Positions 1 to 12,140 of a stretch of DNA of 64,000 nt are shown one piece after another (the stretch's first letter is position 1; each line of letters begins with the position of its first letter). Source of the DNA: Mrakia gelida (Eukaryota > Basidiomycota > Tremellomycetes > Cystofilobasidiales > Mrakiaceae); NCBI GenBank assembly GCA_024345305.1, contig BRON01000011.1:1426001-1490000 (forward strand), in the 5' to 3' direction. A model generated the notes under the pieces. That model was not told the origin of the DNA, searched no databases, and saw nothing but the letters and a program-made list of their open reading frames with translations. Position numbers and translations under genes: made by a program.

Positions 1-2665
1 TCGCTCTCCTCATCATCTCATCCCAGCTCATCCCTCTCTCCCCTCTTTCTTCCCCCACACGCACCATCGCCCTCTGAGATGCCCCTCGCTGCGTACGCCT
101 TCTTCCTCCATGGAGCTAGCTCCCCTCTCTCGAACAGAGGAGTGCCAGCCTTCCAGCGAGGTGCGAAACGGCTCAACAGCAGTCGTTTCTCGAGCGGACC
201 TATGTAGATTCTCGCTTTCCCCCGAGATGCGGAGCGTCGAATGGAATGAATCCAGGAGACTTGATGTACGGTCGAGAGTTGGCGCGGTGCTGCTGAAACG
301 CTTATTCCAGAGAGCCAGCGTTCGTAGCAGCACCGAGCGCTCTTCCGACTCACGTCTCGTTTTGGACGTCTTTCTTTCGACTCTCGCGTCCTCGTTTGTC
401 TCTTCTCTTTCTCGCTTCTCTTTTTCCCTTCCCCTCTCTCTTAGCCTTCTTTCCTGCTCCATCTCCGTCTTCCTTTGCATCTCGTCTTTCCCTCCCTTCT
501 TGGTCTCTCTCCCTCTTTTCCTCGCTCTCGCTCCCTCATCCCTCTACTCGCAGAGACCTCTGCCCAGTCCCGCTCGGCCGACCAAAGCAGCATGTCCTCA
601 TCCAAACATACTTCTTAGTTCGTCCGAGATGTCTGGCAGTCGTTCACTCGCGAGAACGAGCGCAACACGCCGGGAACCGACGCGACGTTCGAGTCGCGTC
701 GAAGCTCGAGGCCTCGTCGAGGAGAGTGAGTGACCTGAGGTCTTCTTACCTCGCCCCGCCCATACATTCTTCAGAAGCTCAATGTCGCTGGAGCTGGGTA
801 TAGCGAAGTTGGGTGAAAGACGTATCGTCTCAACTCGACTCGAAAAGAAATTGATCGAGGACCGTAGGACGCGATACAAAGGGAGAGCGAAGCGACGCGT
901 TCGCTTTCAGAGGCTTCTCCCCACTCCATCTCTCCGGCCTCAGGACTTGGAGACCTCTCGAAAGATCTCGATCTATCCTGAGCCTGCAGTATCGAATTGG
1001 GGAGTCGCTCGCTGGGAAGAAAGTGCTCTCGACGAAAAACGAACTGAGTCGCGTCGTCTCGCAGGAAGGCTTTGGCGTAGCTTGGCTAGTGTCGAGCGCC
1101 GTCGTATCAGGTCGTTCAGAGTTGATAGATCAGTGCTGAGAGGCCTAGGTCTGCACGTCTTGCCCGTTCGGCTGCTTTGGAACCTTCAATGGCGAATCGA
1201 GACGCGACTTTGACGCGTCAAGTTTGCAAGCATCGTTTCCCGTTGTCTTCTGCTCTTCAAGCGTCGTCAGAGATCCAAGGGGAGCTGGAAGGAGAACCTG
1301 CGAGCTCTGAGCGAAGGTAAAAATGGCAGAAGAACAGAGGAACGATGCTTCGAACTTCTCGGAGCTCTAGCGAATGAGTCGGAACTCCCGCTCGCTCAGC
1401 TTTCGTTCGCGTGGGCCTTTCGAAGGGGTCCTTGCTCGCTTCCCTCCTCGCATTTTCCAACAAAACGAGCCGATGTATCTTCGTGGAAAGATAGGGACTA
1501 CGAGGAGGAATCCGCGACGGATCAGCAGCGGTCGTCTCTTTTGGCCCCTTGTTCCCTCTTCCCTTCTCCCAATTTCGCTTCTTTTGCTCTTTCCTTTAAC
1601 CCTTTGCCAATTTCCCAATCATCCCCATTCGCGTTCAAGTGATCGAGTTCCCAGGAAATCGCCTTGTGTTGACGGAGGAGAACGCGATCGGAGTCGACGC
1701 GTCCGTCTGGTCACTTCCTTTCCTTCTTTCCTTCCTCGTCGGCTGACCCTCGGGCTTTCCTCGCTTGTGCTTCAATATCTCCGAGAGTCCCCTTGGGTTT
1801 CCTCTTGACGCCGAAGATCCGTTGCCTCCTGCCTCTTTCCGTTAGAGAAGGCGACGTCTTCAGCGATTCGAGGTCGAGGCCCAGGAGTTCTCTTGAACTG
1901 TCCCCCCTTCTAATCCTACCTGTGACGAAGACGGAAGACACCATGTGCGTGTCGTGGGAGTTCGCGTTGCAGTCTGTCCTGTTTCTGCATTCTGCTCCGC
2001 TCGCGGTTGCAGCACCGATGCGCGGGGACTTCACGAGTCGCGTCGCGTCGCAAGTCGTTTGAGCTCCGTTTCTTCCTTTCCTGTCCTTTTGGGTCTTCCG
2101 GTCGATGACCTGGCGTGTTGACGAAGATGACTTCGGTGGTTTGAGCTCAACTGAGCTTCCAGCACCGAACCAAGCTCGTCACGACGCGTCTCGTCCTGCG
2201 GTCGAGAGCTCCATTTTCCTGCTTCACCGTGTATCTTCTCTTGCTTTCAATCACATCGAGCTACTTCGTTATGGTGGCTGCACTCTTCCACTTCGCCTCA
2301 TACATCTTGTACACCTGGGATAGAAACGAAGAGGTTGATCTTCGGACTTCGTTTGACGCGTCGAAAGACCTTACGGATACAGCTTTGGCTTTCGTTTTCT
2401 CCCCGCTCCTCTTTTCTGGATCGGTGTGAAGCTCTGAGTATCTCTTTTCTTCGGGTGGAAGTCGAATTCGCTCGGATTCATCTTTCGCTTTCGCAGAGGA
2501 GGTCTCAGAGCTTCGTCATGGCTCGCCGTGGTGCGACTGTATGCGCCGCTTTTCTCTCCTTCCCACTCTTTCTGTTGATAACGTACATGAGCTCAACAGA
2601 TGAATTCAGATCAGACCAAAGCAAAGACCATCGAAAGCTCCCTTCCTCCTCCTCCACCTCCTCAA
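1..2665. other. Gene-free stretch at left edge
   Basis: I find no open frame with recognisable protein features and no ordered donor-branch-acceptor series like those of the genes to the right. The stretch is C/T-rich on the plus strand and carries four copies of GACGCGTC (1212, 1696, 2183, 2355). It lies 3' of the minus-strand F-box-like gene. It may be the flank of a gene beyond the left edge, a decayed gene or plain intergenic DNA. The open frames here (longest about 200 codons) are low-complexity Ser/Arg/Leu translations on several strands at once and are not credible. Confidence 0.5.
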
Positions 2666-4041
2666 TCAAGCATCAACAATCCTCGCCTCCAAAAGCGCGT
2701 CGACAATCCCATCGCCCTTCTGCCTCCTCCCTCCCACACTCGCAGCAAGCTCCAACTGATCCTTCAACACCCCCTTCCCAAACCTAACCATCGACTCCAT
2801 CGATTTTGCATGCCTGCAAACGAGCGAGTACTCCAACTTCCCCTTCGCAAGAGCCGACGATCGTTCGAGGCACGACGCGAGCTCGACGAGGTCGAGGACG
2901 CTCTTCCCGACGAAGACGACCTTCTGAAGTCGATGCCGCTCGTCGAAGAACGGAAGTCGGATGGAGGTGAGGAGAGTAGGAGTAGGTTCGGGTTCGGATC
3001 TCCAGTCGTCTGAGGAGATTTTGGGACCTTCGAGGGTGAACTCGGTTGGGTTGAGGAGTCGAAGGAGAGGAGTCCAGGTGTGAAGATCGGCGGGAGTGAA
3101 GGAAGAGTAGCGAAGCTTGAGGAGAGGGAGTGGGAGAGGATCTCGTTGACTTTGGTCGTAGCGGCAGATGGAGACGTAGAGGCTGGAAGCTGATTTGGTG
3201 GTAGAAGCTTTGGCGGACACCCAGCGGAAGGACTCGTCTTGTTCTTCGTCTTCGTAGTCCTCCTCGTTCTCGGACTCGGAGGAAGAGAGTAGCGCCGTTC
3301 CTACGATGTTGACTTTCGAGAACTTGGATCGGCTCGGGATGAGGGAGGGTCGATGGGAAGGTGAGGGAGAGAGGAGAGTGGATTCGAGAAGTGGTGGGGA
3401 GGACGACCTGAGCGGAGGAGGGAGGAAGAGGGTCAGCGACCTCGCTCGTTCGCGAAGAGCTCGAGCGTCCCTAGGAGAAAGACTTACAGTTTTGAAGGCG
3501 AAGAGAAGAGGAGCTTGCTCGGGAGTGATCTCGATGTCGTGGTAGAGAACCTGAGAGGCGAGTTCGAAGAGGTGGAAGGAGGTGAGGCAGAGCGACAACA
3601 GATCTCGTCTTCCCTTCGCTCCCTTTGCGACGAGCTCGACGACGATCCTGAGGAGTTCGTTGGGAAGCGTTTCGAGGGATGGAGAGGGACCATAGAGGGA
3701 GGATCTCGACTTCGAAGAGAACTTCTCCTGGAGGAAAAGGAGGAGGGAACGAGAAGCGTGGTCAGAGCGAGGGAGCGTGAGGGAGGAGAATGAAGACGGA
3801 AGGTTGGACAGGAACGGCTTACCAGAGACCACTCCCAAGCAGGTTTCTCGTCTCCCATCCCAGGAGTCTCGATCCAGTGTCCTTGAGGGAAGACGGTCTT
3901 GGAGAGGTCCTCGAGAAGTTGATCTTGAGCTCGATGCTGCCTCTCGAGATGGACGACCGTCGAAGCTTGAGTTCGGTTCGTTTCTCCTTGGAGGCGAGAC
4001 TGCTCCTCGAGCTGGGCGATTCGAGAGAGGACGAGATCCAT
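2666..4041 (-). CDS. F-box-like protein with N-terminal coiled coil
   Basis: Start ATG is 4039-4041. Exon 1 (3823-4041, 73 codons) is a heptad-rich coiled coil opening MDLVLSRIAQLEEQ. A GTAAGC/CTGAC/CAG intron joins in frame to exon 2 (3488-3727), which carries an F-box-like helix pair around LETLPNELLRIVVEL. The C-terminal part ends at TGA 2666-2668 and includes an acidic run (SESENEEDYEDEEQ) and the family segment LKLRYSSF...WTPLLRLLNP. It is a paralogue of the genes at 32972, 40941 and 44022, with the same exon plan. Such proteins usually hand substrates to SCF ubiquitin ligases; that role is inferred. One oddity: the canonical 80-nt second intron (3408-3487) would shift the frame away from the conserved C-terminus. 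A weaker AAG acceptor giving a 165-nt intron, or retention, keeps it open. It shares a 163-bp promoter gap with the hydrolase at 4205. Confidence 0.72.
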
Positions 4042-4204
4042 GGCGAGTGACAGAGGAGAAGATTCGGAAGAGAAAAGCGGTGGGGAGGGAGTTGTGGTCG
4101 TGGGAGAAGAAACGAACGACGAAGCTCAAAAGGGTTGAGCTCTCGTTTCGTTCCTTCCTTCGCAACGGTTTCCTTCTCCAACTGTTTCGCCTCGTCTCGC
4201 CTGC

Positions 4205-5917
4205 ATGTCGAACCCTCTTGCCCCAGCAACTCTAGCAGCGGCGGTATTCCAACCCAAGGAAAGACCTCCTCTTCCCGTCTACCTCGCTCAAACCTCTCCT
4301 CTCTCTCCCACGGTCTCAACCGATCCCAAAGCACCTCTCTTCCCTTCGATCCAACACAACCTCAAAGAGCTCAAGAAACACCTCATCCTCGCTTCCAAGA
4401 GCTTAGGACGAGACGGAGTCGTCATCTTCCCAGAGTACGCCCTTCAAGGAATCCTCCAGGGCTCAGAGGTGAGTCTCAGCGACGGCGAACGCAAGGAAGG
4501 AGATGGTGAGCTTGAAGCTGACCTTCCTTTCCCTTCCTTCCTCTCTTCCACCAGTCTTATGGCACCTTCGCCCAACATCTCCTCCTCGTCCTACGATCCC
4601 TCGCTCGTCACTACCGTCTAGCCATCGTCCTCACTCTCGTCGAGCCTAGTCCTAAAATCTCCTCGGACGAACTCGCCCATCTCGTCAACCCCTTCCCTTC
4701 GACGGCGGACGTCGAGGAGGAGCCGCCGACTTTGTCGTTGCAGCAGCAGGAGGATTGGAGGAAGGCGAGGGTCAAGTGGAAAGCTGAGAGTGGGAACCTC
4801 GTGAACGTCGCTCTCTACATCGATGGGGAGACTGGAGAGGTGCTGGGGAGGTACGAGAAGAGGAATCTGTGGCATTCAGAACGGTGCGTCGCTCGTCCTT
4901 CGACAACCTTCCGTCCTGCCTTCCCTGCTGGACTCATGGACTGACACCTTTTCTCATTGCTTATCTCCATCTCCAGAGGCTATCTATCGCCCGGAAAGAT
5001 CCAGCCTCCGATCTTCACGACGCCTTGGGGTCGAGCCTCGCTCCTGATCTGTTCGTTCTCGTCTCCTCCTCTTCTCCCACTCACCTCCTCTTCCTCGAGT
5101 CCAGTATCGCTCTCGAGCGTCCGCGTACTAAAGCATGCTCTCTTCCTTCACCTTCACAGGTTGGGATCTCTCCCATCCCTCAGCCGTTCACGAGCTCTCA
5201 ACAGCAGGAGCCGAGATCATCTTCTGCCCGACGTACTGGCTCTCGACGGACTCTGAGCCGTTCGTCTATCCATCTCGAAGTCTCCGCCGTGTATGAAAGG
5301 ACCTTTGACTGACTCCACACCTCGCTCTCCCTTCTCCATCTTCGATTCTTGTCCTTCAGAGCCCAATCCCTCTGGCCGTCGCCTCTGAACAAGGCCACTT
5401 CCGCGGATCCCAGACTCACCTACGACATCACCCTCCTCGAATCCCTCTGCTTCACTCGAGCCTTCGAAGGGGAATGCTGCATCGTCATGGTCAACCCAGG
5501 GATCTCTGCAAGAGAGCTCGGAAACACGCCTGAGAACGGATTCTTTGGAGGGTCTGGAGTTTGGGTTCCCGTTAGTGGGAAGGTGGCGAGGAGTCATGAG
5601 TTTGCCTGGGGTGAGGCGGTGGAAAGTGGGAAGGGTTGGAAGGTCGATTTGAGGGTTTTGGAAGTAAGTTGTCGAGCTGAGATCGAAGAGGAGAGAAGAC
5701 GCGTCGAGGGTTTCGAGACGATGAGGGAGACGCTGACGCCTTCCTTCTATCTTGTTTTCGACTTTCGTCCCTTCGTGTACACTTTGCTTTGCAGGTCGCC
5801 AAGCAGGTCTACAAGATCTCGCAGGACTGGGACGCGAGGGTTGACGTCGTGCCAGGATGGACGACGCGACCGAAGGGTCCGACGAGCGGAGCTGAGCCTC
5901 AGGCTTCGGTATCGTGA
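4205..5917 (+). CDS. Carbon-nitrogen hydrolase, nitrilase superfamily
   Basis: A spliced gene that begins MSNPLAPATLAAAVFQP. Exon 1 (4205-4468) holds the catalytic Glu in FPEYALQG. After an intron ending TTCCACCAG the next exon carries the Lys motif KRNLWHSER, and a further junction recreates the nucleophile motif LLICWD (Cys-Trp-Asp). The Glu-Lys-Cys triad is therefore complete. The segment after it (GAEIIFCPTYW, then LLESLCFTRAFEGECCIVMVNP) is typical of fungal members acting on small amides or nitriles; the substrate cannot be told from sequence. The last exon (5795-5917) ends VSxTGA. The splice near 5290-5395 is uncertain, because the strong TTCAG acceptor does not keep the downstream frame with any nearby GT donor, while an AAG acceptor about 35 nt later does. 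The last intron carries a GACGCGTC palindrome at 5698. Confidence 0.85.
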
Positions 5918-6245
5918 TTAGATCAGCCTCCTCGCGACACTTCCCAGTACATTTCGGAGTATTCAGCTCGAGAACTGCGACTCTGCGAGACGTCCCTGGC
6001 GAGGACGAGGTCGAAACTATGGGCTGAAGGAGACCGCGCTCGCTCAACCCGGAGAAACGAATCAGAGCAGGGCAAAAACTCCAAGACTTGAGGAATGAGC
6101 TCCCAAGTTCACCTGAGCACTGAGCACAAAAAATCTGCATCAGCAAAAAGTCGAGAAATGGCTCCAGATGACGCTCTTCGAATCGCTCACCCGAGTCCAA
6201 GCTCGAAGTTGAGCTTCGCTCCCTTCCCTCCCCCACCAGCCAGCC
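5918..6245. other. Intergenic between two plus-strand genes
   Basis: About 330 bp holding the 3' flank of the hydrolase gene and the promoter of the phosphatase gene. No further gene, RNA or repeat was seen. Confidence 0.6.
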
Positions 6246-7269
6246 ATGTCCTCCGCATCTTCTTCATCAAATGAGATCGCCGTCCTCTTCGTATGTCTGG
6301 GAAACATCTGTCGTTCGCGTGAGTCTCTCTCCAGTTACTCGCTGTCCAGAGTCTCGTTCGAGCTCATCCTTCAGCTCCTTCTCTCGCCTTAGTCTCCCTC
6401 TTCCTTCTCAGAGCTGACCTCGTTTTTGGATCTTCACACGTACAGCCATGGCCGAAGCCGTCTTTGATAGCGAAGCGAAGAAACGAGGTCTCTCGATAAA
6501 GGTTGATTCTGCTGGTTCGTCTTTCTCTCTCTTCCCTGCGATTCAATTCCCTCCCTCAGTTGAGCTCAGCCCTCCTCCTTTGGCTTCGTCTGACCTTCTC
6601 GCCCCTCTCCTTCTCTCTCACAGGGACTGGAGGCTACCACGTAGGAGACGACCCAGATCCCAGGTCCGTTCCAACCCTCTCGCCTCTCCCGCCTTGCGTC
6701 TTGCTCGTCGTCTCCTTCAACGAGGATGAGCTCGAGCTCACCTCTTTCCCTTCCTTCTCTTGCTTGGTTCGATCTCGCAGGACCGTCGCTACTTGCCAGA
6801 AGCATTCCGTCCCCATCTCCTCCCACGCTCGTCAGGTATCCTCGTCGGACTATACCTCCTTCCACACGATCTTCGCGATGGACGAGCAAAACCTCAAGAA
6901 TCTGGAGAGGGGACGACCCCGAGGGTCGACGGCGAAAGGTGGGTTTGAGCTCTCTCTCGTACCTCCTACACCTTACAGCTCTCTATGAACTAACATATCT
7001 CTTCGCTTCGTGCCTCAGTGATGTTGTTCTCGGCGTACGGAGACAAAAAGTCTATCACAGGTTCGTTCGTCTCGTTCGCGCTGCTTCCCCTCGTCTGATC
7101 TCGTCGAGCTGACCTCTCTCCTCTCGTCTTTCTTCTCGCAGATCCCTACTACGGAGGTGGGGCAGGATTTGAGCGTGCCTACCAGCAATGCGTTCGGTAC
7201 TCGAGAGAGTTCTTAGATGTGCTGGCGAACGAGGGGTTGGTCGGGGGAGGAACGAAGGTCGACGCTTGA
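6246..7269 (+). CDS. LTP1: Low-molecular-weight protein tyrosine phosphatase
   Basis: Six exons reconstruct cleanly: 6246-6318, 6446-6514, 6624-6663, 6781-6938, 7019-7060 and 7142-7269. The P-loop CLGNICRS (the C-x5-R-S catalytic motif) is interrupted by intron 1 inside the next proline codon, giving RSPMAEAVF. SAGTGGYHVGDDPDPR and the general-acid loop DPYYGG follow, both diagnostic of the family. Length is about 170 residues, close to the usual 150-165. It removes phosphate from phosphotyrosine by a cysteinyl-phosphate intermediate, probably in the cytosol. Exons of 40 and 42 nt show how finely this genome splits genes. It is the fungal counterpart of yeast Ltp1 and fission yeast Stp1. Confidence 0.95.
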
Positions 7270-7848
7270 TGCTTACCTCGTTCACTTCGTCTGCCTTGCT
7301 GGAAAGGCTTATAGATGTCGTATCGCTCTCGAGGCCAGCGCGAGAGGGAAATGGAACCTCGCAAGAGCTTGATCCTTCGGAAGGGGGCGGCAGGGAAGAT
7401 AGAAGAACGAGGGAAGAACGAGTGTTGGTTTATTTGGGACGCGAGGAAGCGCGTCCAAGATCCTAGCTAGGGTACTAAGTGGCAGAGACGAAGGAAGAGC
7501 CAAGTGGAGGAAACAAGAGATGTGCAAGAGAAAACGAGATGGTGGTTCGAGTTCGAGAGCGTTATGCGAAGAGGGACTGAAGAGCGAGGGTGAGGAGTCG
7601 AGAGGGTGAAGAGTCCTTTGAGTCAAAAAGAGGAGAGATAAAAGGACAGCTAGAAGGTGAAGGAGAGATAAAGCAAAGGGAGCGAGGGAGAGGGATGGGT
7701 AGAAGTTCGAAGTCCGAGAAGAGAAAAAGGGAAGCAGCAGAAGAAAGGAAAAGACGAAGAGGAGCAAGACGCGTCCAAGAAAATCGAACCGTCCTTCGAT
7801 CGCAAACATAACACAACATCAAGAAAAGTCCTCCGTCTGCGATCCTCT
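7270..7848. other. Convergent intergenic stretch
   Basis: About 580 bp between the 3' ends of the phosphatase and lyase genes, A/G-rich on the plus strand. One GACGCGTC copy is at 7768. No gene was seen; the open frames are purine-rich translations without features. Confidence 0.6.
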
Positions 7849-10800
7849 CTAGTTATGCGACGTCAAGGTCCAGTCTCCTATCGCCACGCTGGGTGGAGTG
7901 ACGAAGTCGCTCGCCGACGAGCCTTCCCACTGAGGATTGAAGACGACCTGCAGGGAGTAGGTTCCTCCGACGAGCTCGATGGCGAGAACGGTGGTGTCTC
8001 CGTTGTCCTGATCGGCGTCCTCTCCGGCATCCTGGGTAGGAAGGGGAGGGTCGCTGGCGTATCGAGTAGCGGGGAGCTGGGAGAACTTGGCTCCGGTGGT
8101 CGGCGACGCGATGATGACCGACATCGTCTCTCCTCCGAGGGTCAGAGTAGCAGTAAGGCCGTCGGTGGAGATGGCGATGGTGGCGTTGGTGTGCATCCTC
8201 CACTGGATGTTGGTAGCGTCGGGAGCGGTGATGTCGGTTTGGACCCTGGGAAGAAGGAAGGAGAAGCGAGGGTCAGCTCGAAGTCGCGAAGAACAGCGAC
8301 AAAACGACTCACAAGACCTGTTTCCTCTGGTTCAGAGTTCTAACACCTCGGAGGATCGAAGTACCGTTGTAAGCGGTTGTCAAATCCATCGTGTAGAAAG
8401 CATTGGATCCAGACTCGAGCGTCATGACGGTGGAGGAACCTTGCGCGTCGTCCGAAGAACCGTAGGTGGTAGGAGGCTGGCTCATGACGTTCTGGTTCAG
8501 GTAGTCGAGGACGATGGTGTTCTGACCCTCGGTTCGCTTTCGGTAGTAGAGCCATCGCTGAGCGTCGACTCCCTGGAGAAGATAACGAAGGAGAGACGCG
8601 TCGAAGTCAGCTCGGGTCGAACATCGAAAGTCGGGACGAGAGGCAAGAACGCACCTCGCTGGTGAAGTATCCAGTAGAAAGGTAGTTTCCGGATCCGAGC
8701 TCTCCAGCCCATCGTTGTCCCATAGCGTCGAGGACGAAGTCTCCGGCGTCCTGTCGAACGAAGAAGGAAGACGAGGAGGTAAGTCAGCTCTCGAACGCGT
8801 CGAACGAAGAGGCTGCCGGCGACGAGGGTCCGAAAACTCACGATGTCTCCGTGAGTCTGATGACCAGTCATGTTTCCAGCCTTCATGGCGACGTAGAGCC
8901 CCTTGTTATCGGTCCAGGTCGACCTCATGCTCGCCCAGTCGTCGGATCCAGAGTCGAAGTGGTGGTCGAGAGCGAGTCCATCCCAGAAGGCTCCGACGGT
9001 CGAAGGCTCGTACCAGAACATGGAGAAGGGCTCCGAAGCGTCTGTAGGGCGACGATGGACAAACGAGGACAAGGGAAGAACGGTGAGAAACGAGGTCAGC
9101 GAGAAGTCGCGTCGAAGAGAAGAGCGGGAAGAGATCGAACGAACCGTACTGCTCTCGCTGGTAGAGGGTGTAAGTAGGGTTGTTGTAGGCGGATCCCATG
9201 AAGAGGAGCGAGTTGGCGGTAGCGGTGTACCTTGGAAGAGGAGAAGAAAGGTCAGAAGACGCGTCTCGAAGAGGAGGGAAGGAACGACGAGAGAACTCAC
9301 TTGATGGGTCCGTGATCGGCGTAGTTGAAGAGCGACGTCATTCCCTGAGCGTACATGTGGTACTCTCCGGTGAGATGGAAGTTCTCGTTGGTGGTAAGAA
9401 GATCCTGATCCGATCCCCAAGCAGTGGTAACGGCGGAGGTGAGCTCGGCGAATCCAGTGGTTCCGAAGTACCTGAAACGGACGCGAACGAGCGAAGGATC
9501 AGTACGGTTGTCTCTTCAGCGAGGAAGGGTACACTCAGAGGTCGAGGATGAAAGTGAGAAAATCCTCTCGAGGTCGAAGCTCACCAGTAGTTGGGAGTTT
9601 CACTCCAGGTTCCGTCCTCGTGAACAGCAGCGAGACAGTTTCCCTTCGCGTTGGTGACCGAAGCAGCGAGGACCTTAGCGGCGATTCCAGTAGTATCGTC
9701 CGACTGAATAGCGAGAGCTCCGATGGTGCAGCCAGCGTTGATGACACAGTTCCAGTTTCCGTTGACGGCCGTCCACCAGGCGTTCGCGCCGCTCGATCCA
9801 GCGGTGTAGGCAGCGTCGCAGTAGTTAAGTCCGAAGGTGACGATGGCGTTTCGAAGAGCAGTTCGTTGCGCGTCGGTGAATCCTGGTGATGTGGACGGTC
9901 GAGAGAGGAAACGGAAGAAGGAAGGCGGGACGACGGGAAGAGGTCAGCACGCGAATCGAATCGTCTCTCTCCGTCGTTGACAGCCCCAGCGAGAGATGTA
10001 GATAGACACGAACCGTCGTACATCCAGTCGTAAGCGATTCCGAACGCGGAGGTGAACTCTCCGACGTCGAGGAAGTGCTGCCAGTTCCAACGAGTATCGC
10101 CGTCTCCAAAGGGAATGGACGAGTCTCCTCCCATGGCGACCTGAACGTCGAGAGCGAAAAGGAAGGTCAGTTTCGATGTTTCTAAAGTACCGTATGAGCT
10201 CTGAGACCCGCGATAGCAGCTCAAGGAGACAGAGGGTGGTCGAGATCGGGAGAAGAAAGGGAGGGAGCGAGGAGAGGGCAGGGGAAGGGAAGGCAAGGGA
10301 GGCGAAGGAGTCAAGAGCTCGGTTTGGACTCACGTTCAACTCGGTGTAGGCTCGATCGATCCACTTGGTATCCTTCGTCATCCTCCAAGCGTATCCCCAG
10401 TTCTTGACCCTCAGCTTCAGCTCCCTAGCAACATCCAGAACTCCTGATCCGGTGAGACCTCCGTCGAGGGTGTAGGTGATTGAGGGAGCGTCGTAGTTCG
10501 CGGTCGCGTTCGCCATGATGGTGGCGTTCCAGGAAGCGAGGTAGGCGTCGTGAGCGATGAGTTCGGGGAGAGCGTCCCACTTGTAGGCAGGAGCGATGAT
10601 TCGAGGATGATCTCGAGGGGTAGCGGTGGAGGGAGAGTCGGGGTCGGTGGGCCAAGAGTGGTTGGATCGAGCGGAGACGGTGGGAGCGAAGTAGGCGGCG
10701 GTATCGGTCTAAAAGGGTATGGGAGAGAAGGGTGAGAGGTCAGCTTCACGACGAGAACAGACGAAAGACAAAAGAAAGCAACGCACGGTGGTAGGGTAAA

Positions 10801-11753
10801 CAGGGAGAAGGTAGGTGTCGGTCGCAACGGCGAACCTGGCGACTCCTCCGTTGACAGCAGCCGAGGAAGCAGCAGCAGATCCAGCATCGGTGGCCGTCGA
10901 AGTAGCCTGAGCCTTTCCAGTTCCAGTAGTAGTGGTAGAGGTACCGTTGGCAGCTCCAGCGGCGAGGTCGTTGTTCTTGTTGGCAGCTCGCGATCCAAGG
11001 ACTCCTCCTAGGACGGCAGCGATGACGACGAGGATGAAGATAGGGAGACCGATGAGGAGCCACTTGGATCTCTTCTTGGGTTTGGGAGAGTAGCCGTAGT
11101 CGTTGCCACCTGTGGCTCCGTATCCGCCTGAGGAAGAGGAAGGAAGGAGGGTCAGTTCGGAAACAGAGCGCGGGGAAGGAAGACGTCGTGTTCGTTCGTT
11201 TCTCGGCGAAAGGGTATGGAAAACAGCTGAAGGTCGAGAGTAGAGGACAAGGAGTTGAGAAGTGCACTCATCGTAGGGTGAAAATCTTCCCTGAAGTAGA
11301 GAACGACTCGAGCTCGTTCAGCCTAAGGGAACGGCCAAGGGGAGGTTCCCTTCCCCTTGTCACGTCCCTTCCCTCCCTTCAAAGTGCCCTCCCTCCTACT
11401 CAAAGACCCCATCTGTCCTCCTGAGCGTAGAAAGGCCTCATATGAGCCTTCCCTATCTGTAGGCAGGCGAAAGGCAGCATTTTCTTGCGACTTCTCCCTC
11501 CCTCCTCGGGTGGTCACCGTAAGAACCTTCCTTCCGCTTCGTTCCCTCCCTGCCTCCCTCCCTCTCCCTTCGCTCCCTCCCCACCACTTCCTCCCAGATA
11601 CACGAGACGAAAAGACTCACCAGCACCTCCTCTAACCCTCGAAGGGCTCTCGGTGTAGCCGTTGTCGTAACCCTGCTGATCCTCGTAAGGAGCAGAGTTG
11701 TGGTGAAGCTCATGAGTAGAGCCATCGAAGCTCTGTTGTTGCCGATACGCCAT
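7849..11753 (-). CDS. Membrane-anchored heparinase II/III-like polysaccharide lyase
   Basis: ATG at 11751-11753 begins a polar, Gln/Tyr-rich cytosolic tail (MAYRQQQSFDGS). A basic stop KPKKRSK and one strong transmembrane helix (WLLIGLPIFILVVIAAVLGG) follow, then a Ser/Thr/Ala-rich stalk: a type II membrane topology. The lumenal or extracellular part matches the heparinase II/III plan: an alpha toroid (VKNWGYAWRMTKDTKWIDRAY, HFLDVGEFTSAFGIAYDWMYD, NWNCVINAG) and a beta-sheet domain with GHQTHGDIDAGDFVLDAMGQRW, which normally holds the catalytic His. Stop TAG is 7849-7851. About eleven introns, one with a very short second exon near 11275. Enzymes of this fold cleave uronic-acid polymers; fungal substrates are poorly known, so a cell-wall or capsule role is a guess. 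Confidence 0.85.
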
Positions 11754-12140
11754 CGTGGTTCTTCTTGGACTCTCCGAGTAGGTAGACTGGCTAAGGGGGA
11801 GGGAGTAAGAAGGGGGAGGTAGAGGAGAAGGCGAGAGGGAGAGAGAGAGAGAGAGAAAGGGAAGAAAGGGGAGAGAGGGTCGGCGTTCAGGAAAGGGAAA
11901 GGGAGGGCGAGCGAGGGAGAGGGGAAAAGAGGGTGGCCGCGATCGATTTGGAAACGCGTCGTAGTTTTCCTGCTGAAAGGGTGCTGAAAGTTTTTGAGTT
12001 CTCGCGGGTGAAGCTCGAAGTCAGTGGAGGGATTGCCCATGCATCTGATGCAGAAAAATGGAGGAGAGCAGAGAAATCGACTCGTCATTCCCTCCACGCG
12101 CGACTCGTCGAGATCGGGACGAAGAAACAGAAGTTCGAGC
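11754..12140. other. Intergenic upstream of the lyase gene
   Basis: About 390 bp including a GA-dinucleotide run near 11830-11855, an unremarkable purine tract. It probably holds the lyase promoter and the acetyltransferase 3' end. No gene was seen. Confidence 0.55.

Noticed and set aside
1..2600. Several 100-200-codon frames at the left edge
   Set aside because: They overlap on both strands and are Ser/Arg/Leu-rich without motifs or intron signals.
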